64,000 bases of DNA from Reyranella sp. CPCC 100927 (lineage in GTDB: Bacteria > Pseudomonadota > Alphaproteobacteria > Reyranellales > Reyranellaceae), in NCBI RefSeq assembly GCF_007859315.1, contig NZ_VOHA01000004.1, positions 460,903 through 524,902 of the forward strand, read 5' to 3'. Under the pieces are notes generated by a model. It saw only the letters and a list, made by a program, of their open reading frames with translations, ran no database searches and had not been told where the DNA came from. Every line of letters begins with the position of its first letter. The stretch's first letter is position 1. The translations under genes and the position numbers were made by a program. Of the stretch, positions 7,832 through 16,649 are shown piece by piece.

Positions 7832-9115
7832 ATGACACTGCGTGCATCGGAGACCGAGTCCTCCATCGTCGAGACGGCGCGACGCGTGCTGCCTGCCGGC
7901 GGCTTCGGCAACACGACCAGCGAGGTCGTTATTCGCGAAGGTAAGAACGGCCGCGTCTGGGATGTCAGTGGCAATGAGTACGTCGACTTTCTGCTCGGCT
8001 CGGGGCCGATGCTGGTCGGCCATGCGCATCCCGACGTCACCAAGGCGGTGCTGGAGCAGGTGCCGCGCGGCACCACGTTCTTCGCCAACAACGAGCACGG
8101 CATCCAACTCGCCGACGCCATCGTCGAGGCGGTCCCGTGTGCCGAGAAGGTGCGTTTCGTGTCGACCGGCTCGGAGGCGGACCTTTACGCCATGCGCGTC
8201 GCGCGCGCCTTTCGCAAGCGCGACAAGATCCTGAAGTTCGAGGGCGGCTATCACGGCATGAGCGACTACGGGCTGATGAGCCTGTGGCCGACACGGTCGG
8301 GCAACTTCCCGCAGGCGGCACCCGACTCGGCCGGCATTCCCGCCGCCTTGCGCCAGGAAATGCTGGTGGCGCCGTTCAACGATCTCGATGCGGCATCGAC
8401 GCTGATCAGCGAGCACCTCGACGATCTGGCCGGCGTGATCGTCGAGCCGATGCAACGCTCGGTTCCACCGCAGCCAGGCTTTCTCCAGGGCCTGCGCGAG
8501 ATCACGCAGCGCCACGGCATTCCGCTGATCTTCGATGAAGTCGTGACCGGCTTCCGATTCGCGTATGGCGGGGCACAGGATTTCTATAGCGTGACGCCCG
8601 ACATCTGCACCCTGGGCAAGGTGGTGGGCGGCGGCTTCCCGCTGGCAGCGATCGCCGGGCGGGCCGACATCATGGCGCATTTCGATCGTGGCGCCGTGGG
8701 CGAGGCGGGCTTCCTGCCGCAGATCGGCACGTTGAGCGGCAATCCCATCGCGGCGGTCGCGGGGTTGGCTACCCTGGAGGTTCTGCGTCGCCCCGGCGTC
8801 TACGAACGCCTGTTCGCCACCGGCCGTACGCTGATGGAAGGCCTGCAGGCACGCCTCGACAAGGCCGGCGTCAAGGCACGGGTGATCGGCGTGCCGCCGC
8901 TGTTCGACGTGGTGTTCGCCGACGGTGAGATGCGCGACTATCGCGATACCGCCCGCGGCGATGCGCAGATGATGCGCCGCTTCAATCAGGCCCTGCGCGA
9001 AAACGGCGTGTTCAAGGGCGACAGCAAGTTCTACATCTCGCTGGCGCACGACGAGCGCGATGTGGCCACGACACTCGCCGCGTTCGACGCCGCCGCCAGG
9101 GCGTTGGCGGCATAG
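7832..9115 (+). CDS. Class III aminotransferase, glutamate-1-semialdehyde aminomutase-like
   Basis: A 427-residue PLP enzyme of fold type I. It shows GGFGNTTSEVVIREGK near the N-terminus, the PLP aspartate in LIFDEVVTGFR and the Schiff-base Lys in CTLGKVVGGGFPLAAIAGR. Length and pattern match the HemL-like branch, but genes of this branch in catabolic clusters are usually omega-transaminases and not the tetrapyrrole enzyme; nothing else of haem synthesis is nearby. A GC-rich hairpin followed by TTTT ends the gene. Confidence 0.85.
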   Translation: MTLRASETESSIVETARRVLPAGGFGNTTSEVVIREGKNGRVWDVSGNEYVDFLLGSGPMLVGHAHPDVTKAVLEQVPRGTTFFANNEHGIQLADAIVEAVPCAEKVRFVSTGSEADLYAMRVARAFRKRDKILKFEGGYHGMSDYGLMSLWPTRSGNFPQAAPDSAGIPAALRQEMLVAPFNDLDAASTLISEHLDDLAGVIVEPMQRSVPPQPGFLQGLREITQRHGIPLIFDEVVTGFRFAYGGAQDFYSVTPDICTLGKVVGGGFPLAAIAGRADIMAHFDRGAVGEAGFLPQIGTLSGNPIAAVAGLATLEVLRRPGVYERLFATGRTLMEGLQARLDKAGVKARVIGVPPLFDVVFADGEMRDYRDTARGDAQMMRRFNQALRENGVFKGDSKFYISLAHDERDVATTLAAFDAAARALAA

Positions 9116-9119
9116 CCGG

Positions 9120-9145
9120 GGGCGCGGGCCAGAGGGCCCGCGCCC
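9120..9145 (+). terminator. Rho-independent terminator after the aminotransferase gene
   Basis: An 11-bp perfect stem GGGCGCGGGCC / GGCCCGCGCCC with a four-base loop is followed by AGGTTTT. It lies between convergent genes, so it may serve both, though only the rightward side has a T-run. Confidence 0.75.
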
Positions 9146-9154
9146 AGGTTTTCC

Positions 9155-9496
9155 TCAAATCACCCGACGCAGCACGTGGTGGCGGTTCTTGGTGTAGGGC
9201 CTGACTTGCGTTGCCCAGCGGCCGGCCTCCACCGCCTCCTGCCATGCCGGACTGAGCAGCACATCAGGGCTGTCGAGTTCGTAGATCGCGGTGTAGGTGG
9301 GAACATCCTCACCGGTGATCGGTTTCTTTTCACCGCCGATCATGACGGCGGCGGCCTCAGTCTTGGCGCGGCGCACAGCGCCGACGCCGGGAACCTTCTG
9401 CATGAACCCGATGTGCTCGGCGTAGATCTCGTTGAACAGATCTTCCTTGCTGGGCTCGATATCCATGGAGACGATGAATAGATATTTTCCAGCCAC
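9155..9496 (-). CDS. DUF4286-like dimeric alpha/beta-barrel protein
   Basis: A 113-residue protein with the ferredoxin-like fold of the dimeric barrel group: KYLFIVSMDIEPSKEDLFNEIYAEH at the start, then VPGVGAVRRA and the closing TYTAIYELDSPDVLLSPAW. The GTG at 9496 is preferred to the one at 9502 because GGAGG directly abuts the latter and is correctly spaced for the former. Related proteins include monooxygenases, isomerases and orphan proteins; no catalytic residue can be named. It follows the NIPSNAP gene by 12 bases and the two are probably co-transcribed. Confidence 0.7.
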   Translation of the reverse strand: MAGKYLFIVSMDIEPSKEDLFNEIYAEHIGFMQKVPGVGAVRRAKTEAAAVMIGGEKKPITGEDVPTYTAIYELDSPDVLLSPAWQEAVEAGRWATQVRPYTKNRHHVLRRVI

Positions 9497-9508
9497 GATC
9501 ACCCTCCG

Positions 9509-9835
9509 TTATTTGACCGACGAGAATGCGGTCGGCTGCAGGAGGGCGTTGCTGACGTTGGCGACGATCTGGCCGTCCTTCTCGGTTTCGGCGCGCGCCG
9601 CCAGCCATTCCGGATCGGTGGTGAAGCGCGTCCATTTCTGCTCGCGCTCGGCCAGCGACTCCCAGGCCAACAGATAGTACAGGTCCTGGTTCGACTCGCC
9701 GACGGCCACTGTCCAGAAACCGGCCTGACGAATGCCGTGCTTGTCCCACAGCTTCAACGTGATGGTTTCGAAGCGCTTGAGTAGCGCCGGCAGGCGGCCG
9801 GGCACGCAGCGATAGATGCGAAGCTCATGAATCAT
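9509..9835 (-). CDS. NIPSNAP-family protein
   Basis: A 108-residue dimeric-barrel protein with the NIPSNAP pattern: MIHELRIYRCVPGRLPALLKRFE at the start and LYYLLAWESLAEREQKWTRFTTDPEW in the second half. Function of the family in bacteria is not established; members are often next to catabolic enzymes. It is the first gene of a leftward pair with the DUF4286-like gene. Confidence 0.85.
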   Translation of the reverse strand: MIHELRIYRCVPGRLPALLKRFETITLKLWDKHGIRQAGFWTVAVGESNQDLYYLLAWESLAEREQKWTRFTTDPEWLAARAETEKDGQIVANVSNALLQPTAFSSVK

Positions 9836-9993
9836 GGGGCGTTTCCCTGGGCTGATGAACCGGTGCCCATCTTAGCGGTGTCGGCTCAATTGTCGCGAGT
9901 CCGCCGGCTGCACATCTGTCAGTCGGGTTTGGCCGTTCTCTGCTGGCCGGGCGGCCGGCATGCTGGAACGGTCATGTCGCGGAGGCACGGTGC

Positions 9994-10962
9994 ATGGATT
10001 ACACCACGCTTGGCCGGACCGGTTTGCGCGTCAGCGTCGCCGGCCTGGGATGCGGCGGCAACAGTCGAATCGGACGTGGTACCGGACTTGGCGAGGACGA
10101 GTCCGTCGCGCTGGTGCGTGAGGCGCTCGATCTGGGCGTGAACTTTATCGATACCGCCGAGGCCTATGGCACGGAGGACCTTGTTGGCCGCGCCATTCAG
10201 GCCGTGCCACGCGACTCGGTGGTGATTTCGACCAAGTGCCTGACCCGCCACGGTGGAAACCTGCAGTCCGCGACCGATGTGGTCCGCGCGCTGGAGGATT
10301 CGCTGGGTCGGCTGGGGACGGAGTATGTCGATGTCTTTCATCTGCATGCGGTGGCACCGGCGGCCTACGCGCATGCCCGCGACGTCCTGGCGCCAGCCCT
10401 GCTGCGTGAAAAGGAGAAAGGCAAACTGCGCCATCTCGGGATTACCGAGACCGGTCCTCACGATCCCCAGCAGGCGATGCTGCAACAGGCCGTTCACGAC
10501 CCATGCTGGGAAGTGATGATGCTGGCCTTTCACATGATGAACCAGGGCGCCCGTCGGCAGGTTTTTCCCCACACCCGGCGTGAGGGCATCGGCACCCTGC
10601 TGATGTTCGTGGTGCGCAATATCTTCAGCGTCCCGGGCCTGCTGGCGCAGACAGTGAAGGGCCTTGTCGCGGAGGGCCGGCTGCCTGCCCGATTCGGTGA
10701 CACCGAGGCGCCGCTGGACTTTCTTTTGCATGCGGGCGGTGCCACCAGCCTCACCGATGCGGCCTATCGTTTCGCACGCCATGAACCGGGTGCCGATGTG
10801 GTGCTGTTCGGCACCGGCAAGCGCGCCCACCTGCGCGCCAACATCGAGTCGATCCTCAAGCCGCCGCTGCCGGCCGCAGACGTGCGGACGCTTTACGATC
10901 TGTTCGGTGATCTGCAGGGTGTCGGGCTCGACCTGCCTGGTCGCGTGCAGGCGAAAGCGTGA
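9994..10962 (+). CDS. Aldo/keto reductase
   Basis: A 322-residue NADPH-dependent TIM-barrel oxidoreductase. The catalytic set is visible: Asp and Tyr in NFIDTAEAYGTEDLVG, Lys in VVISTKC and His in VDVFHLHAV. The ATG follows GGAGG by ten bases. It begins a rightward row with an amidohydrolase (25 bases on) and an SDR, suggesting a small pathway that oxidises or reduces a cyclic or sugar-like compound and opens a lactone. Substrate unknown. Confidence 0.88.
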   Translation: MDYTTLGRTGLRVSVAGLGCGGNSRIGRGTGLGEDESVALVREALDLGVNFIDTAEAYGTEDLVGRAIQAVPRDSVVISTKCLTRHGGNLQSATDVVRALEDSLGRLGTEYVDVFHLHAVAPAAYAHARDVLAPALLREKEKGKLRHLGITETGPHDPQQAMLQQAVHDPCWEVMMLAFHMMNQGARRQVFPHTRREGIGTLLMFVVRNIFSVPGLLAQTVKGLVAEGRLPARFGDTEAPLDFLLHAGGATSLTDAAYRFARHEPGADVVLFGTGKRAHLRANIESILKPPLPAADVRTLYDLFGDLQGVGLDLPGRVQAKA

Positions 10963-10987
10963 TCTTGAGAGCGGAGGAGACAGGCCC

Positions 10988-12040
10988 ATGAACACGACGG
11001 CTTCATCACCGTTTCACGGTTACCTGCCGGTACGCGAGGACTGGCTCGACCGCCGCCGCGAAGAGATCCTCGAGCCGGACCTGCCGATCGTCGATCCGCA
11101 CCACCATCTCTGGGATCGGCTGGGCTGGCGCTATCTGCTGCCCGAACTGCTGGCTGACACCAACAGCGGTCATAATATCGTGGCCACGGTGTTCGTGCAG
11201 TGCCGGGCCATGTATCGCGCCGACGGTCCGGCGGAACTGAAACCGCTGGGCGAGACCGAGTTCGTGAACGGCATCGCGGCGATGAGTGCCAGCGGCGGCT
11301 ATGGCCAGACCCACGTCTGCGAGGGCATCGTCGGTCATGCCGACCTGACGTTGGGCGCGCGGGTCGAGGCGGTTCTGGACGCCCATCTGCGCGTGGCCGG
11401 TGACCGCTTCCGCGGCATTCGCCACATCGCGGCCTGGGACGCCGATCCGTCGATCGGAAATCCCAACTACGCCGTGCCGCAGGATCTGATGCAGAGCGCT
11501 GCCTTTCGCGAGGGCTTCGGGCGGTTGGGCAAGCTCGGTCTGTCGTTCGACGCTTGGCTCTATCATCCGCAGATCGACGACCTCGCGGTGCTGGCCAGTG
11601 CGTTTCCCGATACGCCCGTCGTGCTCAATCACGTCGGGGGGCCGCTGCACATCGGCGCCTACACAGGCAAGCAAAAGGACGTGTTCGCCCGCTGGCAACC
11701 CGCGATCCGGGCCCTCGCTGCCTGTCCCAACGTGCACGTCAAGCTGGGTGGCCTCGGCATGCGCATCAACGGCTTCGACTTCCACGAGAAGGATGAGCCA
11801 CCGTCATCCGAAACCCTGGCCGCGACGTGGAAGCCCTATGTCGAAACCTGCATCGAGGCCTTCGGTGCGAAGCGTTGCATGTTCGAGAGCAATTTTCCCG
11901 TCGACAAGGGTTCGTATGCCTATCCGGTGTTCTGGAACGCCTGCAAGCGGCTGGCCAAGGGTGCCAGCGCATCGGAGAAGGCTGACCTGTTCAGTCGAAC
12001 CGCGGCGCGATTCTACCGGCTGGCCAGCGTAGCGCAGTGA
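10988..12040 (+). CDS. Amidohydrolase family 2 (PF04909) hydrolase
   Basis: A 350-residue metal-dependent TIM-barrel hydrolase. The HxH metal pair lies in IVDPHHHLWDRLG near residue 40, and the C-terminal CMFESNFPVDKG contains the conserved active-site Asp. The group includes lactonases (LigI-type) and decarboxylases. A GGAGGAG ribosome site lies before the ATG. It is co-oriented and close to an aldo/keto reductase and an SDR, which fits a dehydrogenase-lactonase route; that route is inference. Confidence 0.85.
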   Translation: MNTTASSPFHGYLPVREDWLDRRREEILEPDLPIVDPHHHLWDRLGWRYLLPELLADTNSGHNIVATVFVQCRAMYRADGPAELKPLGETEFVNGIAAMSASGGYGQTHVCEGIVGHADLTLGARVEAVLDAHLRVAGDRFRGIRHIAAWDADPSIGNPNYAVPQDLMQSAAFREGFGRLGKLGLSFDAWLYHPQIDDLAVLASAFPDTPVVLNHVGGPLHIGAYTGKQKDVFARWQPAIRALAACPNVHVKLGGLGMRINGFDFHEKDEPPSSETLAATWKPYVETCIEAFGAKRCMFESNFPVDKGSYAYPVFWNACKRLAKGASASEKADLFSRTAARFYRLASVAQ

Positions 12041-12065
12041 CCGATCCTGCGGTGGGAGGAAACAC

Positions 12066-12818
12066 ATGACACGCCCATTGGACGGCAAGGTTGCGCTGGC
12101 GACGGGCGCCGGCAAGAACATCGGCCGTGCGATTGCGCTGGGCCTGGCGCAGGATGGCGCATCGGTGGTTGTCAACGGCCGGTCTGATCGTGCCGCCATC
12201 GATGCGGTGGTGGGCGAGATCACAGCGGCCGGTGGCAAGGCGATGGGGTACATCGCCGACGTCGCCGATCCGCGCAGCGTGGAGCAGATGATCGCGGCAG
12301 CCGTCGATGCTCTGGGTGGCCTCGACATCGTCGTCAGCAATGCCGGCTTGCGCCGGCAGACCGCGCTGTTGGAGATGTCCTACGCGGAATGGCGCGAGAT
12401 TCTATCGGTTGCCCTGGATGGCGCCTTCATTCTCGCCAAGGCCGCTGCGCCGCACCTGATCCGACGCGGCGGTGGTGCGATCGTGGCTCTGTCGGGTGTA
12501 TCGGCACATGTCGGAACCCCCAACCGCTGCCATGTCTGCGCCTCCAAGGCGGGCCTGGAAGGGTTGATGCGGGCGCTCGCCATCGAGCTGGCACCTCATC
12601 GCATCACGTCCAACTGCGTGGCGCCCGGTGCGATCGACACGGTACGCGGTGCCGCGGCCGGCGTCTTGCCCGGCACCCTGACCGATCGGACGATCCCGCT
12701 GCAGCGCAAAGGCACGGTCGAGGAGATCGCCGCCATGGTGCGCCTGCTGGTCGGTCCCGACGGTGGCTATATCACCGGCCAGACGATCCACGTGAACGGC
12801 GGCGCGTTTTTGACGTGA
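12066..12818 (+). CDS. SDR-family protein lacking the catalytic tyrosine
   Basis: A 250-residue classical SDR by length. The cofactor loop ATGAGKNIGRAIA, the structural NAG motif (VSNAGLRRQ) and the active-site Ser (ALSGVSAHVG) are present. The expected YxxxK reads V-C-A-S-K (in NRCHVCASKAG), so the Tyr is Val and only the Lys remains. The C-terminus GGYITGQTIHVNGGAF is normal. The protein may be a non-catalytic partner or use a different proton donor. It follows an amidohydrolase gene by 25 bases, and its last 47 bases overlap the end of the convergent AmpR-like gene. Confidence 0.85.
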   Translation: MTRPLDGKVALATGAGKNIGRAIALGLAQDGASVVVNGRSDRAAIDAVVGEITAAGGKAMGYIADVADPRSVEQMIAAAVDALGGLDIVVSNAGLRRQTALLEMSYAEWREILSVALDGAFILAKAAAPHLIRRGGGAIVALSGVSAHVGTPNRCHVCASKAGLEGLMRALAIELAPHRITSNCVAPGAIDTVRGAAAGVLPGTLTDRTIPLQRKGTVEEIAAMVRLLVGPDGGYITGQTIHVNGGAFLT

Positions 12819-13695
12819 CCGGTTCGGGCGCGGCGACGGACTGCAGCAGCCAGTCCTGGAAGGCGCGCATGGCCTTGGTCTGCTGCTTCGACTTGAGCCA
12901 CGTCAGCCAGTAGGCACCCAGCGTGATCTCGACACCGAAGGGCCGCACCATGCGGCCTTGGCGCAGTTCGCGCGCGAACATCCGGACCGGCAGCAGCGCA
13001 ACGCCGGCACCCTGGGCGGCGGCCTCGGCCATGGTGACCGATGAATCGAAAATGGCGCCGCGTACGACCGGGCAGGGGACGCCGGCCGCCTCGAACCAAT
13101 GCGCCCATTCATCGGCGCGGTACGAGCGTAGCAGGGTCTGGCGTGCCAGGTCCGCCGGGCGCCGCAGTTTTTTCGCGATGTCGGGTGCGCAGACCGGCGA
13201 CAAGGGCGCCGTGAACAGAGGCGCTGCCTCGGTACCATGCCAGGATCCGTCGCCGAAGCGGATCGCGTAGTCCAGGCCTTCGCCCGCGATGTCGACGCGG
13301 TTGTTGTTGGTCAGCAGACGCAGGTCGACATAGGGATGGATATCGCAAAATTCCTTCAGTCGCGGCAGCAGCCATCCGGTGGCGAACGTGCCGACCGTTC
13401 CGACGGTCACCACGTCGCGAAAATGTCCGTCCTCGAACCGTTCCAACACGGCACGAATGCGGCCGAAGGAATCGGCGAGAACAGGGATCAGGGCCTGGCC
13501 TTCGTCGGTCAATGCGAGGCCGCGCGGTAATCTCCGGAACAGGCGCAGACCCAAGATTTCCTCGAGGCTGTTCACCTGGTGACTGACGGCAGCCTGAGTG
13601 ACGCGCAGCTCCAAGCCGGCCTTGGTGAAGCTGAGATGACGGGCTGATGCCTCGAAGGCGCGCAACGCGTTCAGGGGAACATGGGAGTTCAACAT
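12772..13695 (-). CDS. ampR: AmpR-like LysR regulator of the adjacent beta-lactamase
   Basis: A 307-residue LysR regulator. Its start HVPLNALRAFEASARHLSFTKA and the effector-domain stretches NNNRVDIAGEGLDYAIRFGDGSWH, LLRSYRADEW and FDSSVTMAEAAAQGAGVAL follow AmpR very closely. AmpR senses cell-wall muropeptides and activates a divergent beta-lactamase. The ATG at 13695 is preferred over one 33 bases upstream because the alignment begins there. It is divergent from a class A beta-lactamase across 121 bases with a perfect dyad. The C-terminal tail (rich in Arg and Ser) runs 47 bases into the SDR gene. Confidence 0.87.
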   Translation of the reverse strand: MLNSHVPLNALRAFEASARHLSFTKAGLELRVTQAAVSHQVNSLEEILGLRLFRRLPRGLALTDEGQALIPVLADSFGRIRAVLERFEDGHFRDVVTVGTVGTFATGWLLPRLKEFCDIHPYVDLRLLTNNNRVDIAGEGLDYAIRFGDGSWHGTEAAPLFTAPLSPVCAPDIAKKLRRPADLARQTLLRSYRADEWAHWFEAAGVPCPVVRGAIFDSSVTMAEAAAQGAGVALLPVRMFARELRQGRMVRPFGVEITLGAYWLTWLKSKQQTKAMRAFQDWLLQSVAAPEPVTSKTRRRSRGSSGR

Positions 13696-13721
13696 GGTGC
13701 CTTGTCCGGGCTGAGAACGGA

Positions 13722-13744
13722 GACCCAAATTTTCCTAGTGGGTC
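13722..13744. promoter_or_regulatory. GACCCA-N11-TGGGTC dyad, candidate AmpR operator
   Basis: A perfect six-base inverted repeat with an 11-base AT-rich spacer lies between the divergent regulator and beta-lactamase genes, 26 bases from the regulator start and 72 from the bla start. Its geometry fits a LysR recognition site. A possible bla promoter follows (TTGTCA at 13762-13767 and GACATT at 13785-13790 region). Binding is inferred. Confidence 0.55.
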
Positions 13745-13816
13745 GCCGGATTTATCATCGTTTGTCAATGACCATCTCCGCCGACATTTTGCGCCCGCCA
13801 GTAACGGAGAGTAGCG

Positions 13817-14713
13817 ATGATCACACGGCGTCTTTTTTCGGCGGCAACATGCGGTGGCTTTTTCGGCACTGTCGCCGCGGGCAGGGCAGGCTTGGCGCGT
13901 TCCGCGGGTGGTTTGTCCGGCAGGCTGGCCGGCGACCTTGCGAAGCTCGAAGCTGAAAGCGGGGGGCGGCTGGGAGTCGCCGTCATCGACACGGCAAGCG
14001 GCATCCAGGTCGGGCATCGCATCGACGAACGGTTCCTGATGTGCAGCACATTCAAACTGCTGGCGGCTGCCGCCGTCCTGGCGCGTGTCGATGCCGGCAA
14101 GGAGAAACTCGACCGCCGCATTCGCTTCGAGAGCGGCGATATCCTGCCGTATTCACCGGCGACCAAGGATCGCGTCGGCGGCATGGGCATGTCGCTGGCG
14201 GAGTTGTGCGAAGCGGCCATGGTGTTGAGCGACAATACGGCGGTGAACCTGATGATCGCCACTTTCGGCGGCCCCCCAGGACTGACGGCGTATGTGCGGT
14301 CGCTCGGTGATACGGTCACGCGCCATGATCGTAGTGAACCCGGTCTCAATGACGCGGATGGCGTGCTCGATACGACCACCCCCGCGGCCATGGCGGCCAA
14401 TATCCGCACACTCGTCCTGGGAACGGCGTTGTCGGAAGCATCGCGCCAGCAACTGACGGCGTGGATGATCGGCAACAAGACGGGCGACACGCGGCTGCGC
14501 GCCGGCCTGCCCAGGGATTGGCGCATCGGCGAGAAGACTGGATCGGGCAAGGGGACGAGCAATGACATTGGCCTGGGCTGGCCGCCGGGCCGTGCGCCCG
14601 TCATCATGGCTGTCTATCTTACCGGCACGTCGGCCAGCGCCGAGCGGCAGCACGCGACGATCGCGGGTGTCGGGCGTGCGGTTGCGGCCGCATTGGAACC
14701 GCTGGCACGCTGA
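13817..14713 (+). CDS. bla: Class A beta-lactamase
   Basis: A 298-residue serine beta-lactamase. Motifs are complete: CSTFK at residues 76-80 (Ser77 nucleophile), SDN at 138-140, E174-P-G-L-N178 for the omega loop and KTG at 240-242. The N-terminus MITRRLFSAAT suggests Tat export. A Cys precedes the active Ser, as in carbapenem-hydrolysing class A enzymes, but the partner Cys after KTG is absent (KTGSG), so the disulfide of those enzymes cannot form. Activity would be in the periplasm on penicillins or cephalosporins. Divergent from an AmpR-like gene; a strong hairpin follows. Confidence 0.95.
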   Translation: MITRRLFSAATCGGFFGTVAAGRAGLARSAGGLSGRLAGDLAKLEAESGGRLGVAVIDTASGIQVGHRIDERFLMCSTFKLLAAAAVLARVDAGKEKLDRRIRFESGDILPYSPATKDRVGGMGMSLAELCEAAMVLSDNTAVNLMIATFGGPPGLTAYVRSLGDTVTRHDRSEPGLNDADGVLDTTTPAAMAANIRTLVLGTALSEASRQQLTAWMIGNKTGDTRLRAGLPRDWRIGEKTGSGKGTSNDIGLGWPPGRAPVIMAVYLTGTSASAERQHATIAGVGRAVAAALEPLAR

Positions 14714-14746
14714 AGCGTAGGGATTTCGCGCCACGGTGCATCGGCA

Positions 14747-14771
14747 GGACCGGCGGCCGCTCCGCCGGTCC
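14747..14771 (+). terminator. Hairpin terminator after bla
   Basis: A perfect 10-bp stem GGACCGGCGG / CCGCCGGTCC with a five-base loop, followed by GAGCGTATTTT. It separates bla from the histidine kinase gene. Confidence 0.65.
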
Positions 14772-14850
14772 GAGCGTATTTTCGAGTGGTATATTAGGCT
14801 AGTTCTATTTTAAGATGTAGGCATTACTTGAATGATGATGAGGGAAGCGC

Positions 14851-16638
14851 ATGGCGGCTTCTCACAACGCGCTCGATTTTCGCGCTCTGTTTGAAGCTAT
14901 TCCCGGACTGTATCTGGTTCTGCGCCCCGATCTCCGGATCGCCGCGGTCAGCGCCGCCTATCTGGCGGCGACGATGACGCGGCGCGAGGAGATTCTCGAT
15001 TGCAACATTTTTGACGTCTTTCCCGACAATCCCGATGACCCGATGGCCACTGGGGTCAGCAACCTGCGTGCTTCGCTGCTGCGCGTGATCGCGGACCGCG
15101 TGCCCGACACCATGGCGGTGCAGAAATACGATGTGCGCCGCCCGGTATCGGAAGGTGGCGGTTTCGAGGAACGCTACTGGAGCCCGGTCAATTCACCCGT
15201 CCTCGATGAGGCAGGCGACGTTGTCTGGATCATCCACCGCGTCGAGGACGTTACCGAGTTCGTTCGGGCGCAGCAGCAGGAACTGGCTCAGGAGCGCCGG
15301 ACCCAGGATTTGCAGGAGCGCGCCGAGCGCACCGAAGCAGAAGTCTTCCGCCGGGCGCAGGAACTGCAGCGCAGCAATCGTGCGCTGCGCGAAAGCGAAG
15401 AGCGGCTGCGTCATCTCAACGAGACCCTCGAGCAGCGTGTGCTGGAGCGGACGCAGCAACTGGAGACCGAAGTTCGCGAGCGGGAACGCGCGCAGGAGGC
15501 GTTGCGCGAAACCCAGAAGCTCGAGGCGATCGGTCGGTTGGCGGGTGGCGTTGCCCACGACTTCAATAACCTGCTGACCGTGATCGAAGGCACGGCAGAG
15601 CTTCTGCTCGACCGCCTTCAGTCACCCGAAGACGTACAAGCCGTGAACACGATCGAGCGCGCGGCCGAGCGCGGTGCGCGACTGACCCGCCAGCTGCTGG
15701 CTTTTTCGCGCCAGCAAGCGCTGCGGCCGGAGCGGGTCGATTTACGATCGCGGGTCCAGGACATCACGGAACTGCTGCAACGGGCGCTACGGGGTGATAT
15801 TCGCATCGTGTTGACGTTGGCCGATGATCTCTGGCCGATCTGGTGCGATCTTGGCGAGCTGGAACTGGCTCTGCTGAACATCTGCGTCAATGCCCGTCAC
15901 GCGATGCCGAGCGGCGGTCTGGTGCGCATCGACGCCATGAACATGACACTGCCGGACGACGGTGAGACGGACATCGGGCTGGTCGGTGATTTCGTGTCGG
16001 TCGGCATTACCGACACCGGTACCGGAATCGATCCGGCGGCCCTGGCCCACGTGTTCGAGCCGTTCTTCACGACCAAGGAGATCGGCAAAGGCACTGGCCT
16101 GGGCTTGAGCCAGGTCTATGGCTTCACGCAGCAGGCCGGCGGGCTGGCGACCATTCGCAGCGAGCTCGGACAGGGCACCACGGTTACGCTGCTGCTGCCG
16201 CGTTCGACACAGGCTGAGGCGGCGGGCCCGGGGCAGGCACCCCTGCGGCTACGCCACAGCACCGGCACGGTTCTCCTCGTCGAGGATGACGATGATGTCG
16301 CGAACGTCGCCACGCGCATGCTGCGCTTGATCGGCTATCAGGCACAGCACGTGCACGATCCGCGCACGGCACTTGCCTTGTTGCTGAGCGGCCAGCGGTT
16401 CGGCCTGATATTCACCGACATCGTGATGCCCGGCGGCATGAGCGGCCTGGAGTTCGCGCGCAAGGTTCGCCAGCACTTTCCTCAAGTTCCGATCCTGCTC
16501 ACCAGTGGCTACAGCCACGCTGCCGCCGACGTGCTCGAAGAAGGCTTCATCGTTCTCTCCAAGCCCTATCGGGCCGATTCCCTGTCGGAGGCCATCCGGC
16601 AGAGCCTTGCGCGCGATCGCCAGCAGCATCTGGCTTAA
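14851..16638 (+). CDS. Hybrid sensor histidine kinase (PAS-HisKA-HATPase-REC)
   Basis: A 595-residue cytoplasmic protein without membrane segments. Order: PAS-like sensor about 8-135; charged coiled coil 140-222; HisKA with the phospho-His at H236 in GRLAGGVAHDFNNLL; HATPase_c with NICVNARHAM (N box), ITDTGTGID (G1) and GKGTGLGLS (G2) about 340-450; REC about 472-590 with acceptor D523 in FTDIVMPG and Lys in VLSKPY. The fused receiver may act as a phosphate sink or pass phosphate on. No separate output regulator gene is adjacent. Starts with ATG after GAGGGAAG. Confidence 0.92.
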   Translation: MAASHNALDFRALFEAIPGLYLVLRPDLRIAAVSAAYLAATMTRREEILDCNIFDVFPDNPDDPMATGVSNLRASLLRVIADRVPDTMAVQKYDVRRPVSEGGGFEERYWSPVNSPVLDEAGDVVWIIHRVEDVTEFVRAQQQELAQERRTQDLQERAERTEAEVFRRAQELQRSNRALRESEERLRHLNETLEQRVLERTQQLETEVRERERAQEALRETQKLEAIGRLAGGVAHDFNNLLTVIEGTAELLLDRLQSPEDVQAVNTIERAAERGARLTRQLLAFSRQQALRPERVDLRSRVQDITELLQRALRGDIRIVLTLADDLWPIWCDLGELELALLNICVNARHAMPSGGLVRIDAMNMTLPDDGETDIGLVGDFVSVGITDTGTGIDPAALAHVFEPFFTTKEIGKGTGLGLSQVYGFTQQAGGLATIRSELGQGTTVTLLLPRSTQAEAAGPGQAPLRLRHSTGTVLLVEDDDDVANVATRMLRLIGYQAQHVHDPRTALALLLSGQRFGLIFTDIVMPGGMSGLEFARKVRQHFPQVPILLTSGYSHAAADVLEEGFIVLSKPYRADSLSEAIRQSLARDRQQHLA

Positions 16639-16649
16639 CGGCGGAACGG

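Noticed and set aside
7832..9115. hemL for haem synthesis
   Set aside because: The fold matches, but context is catabolic and similar aminotransferases are common, so no gene symbol was given.
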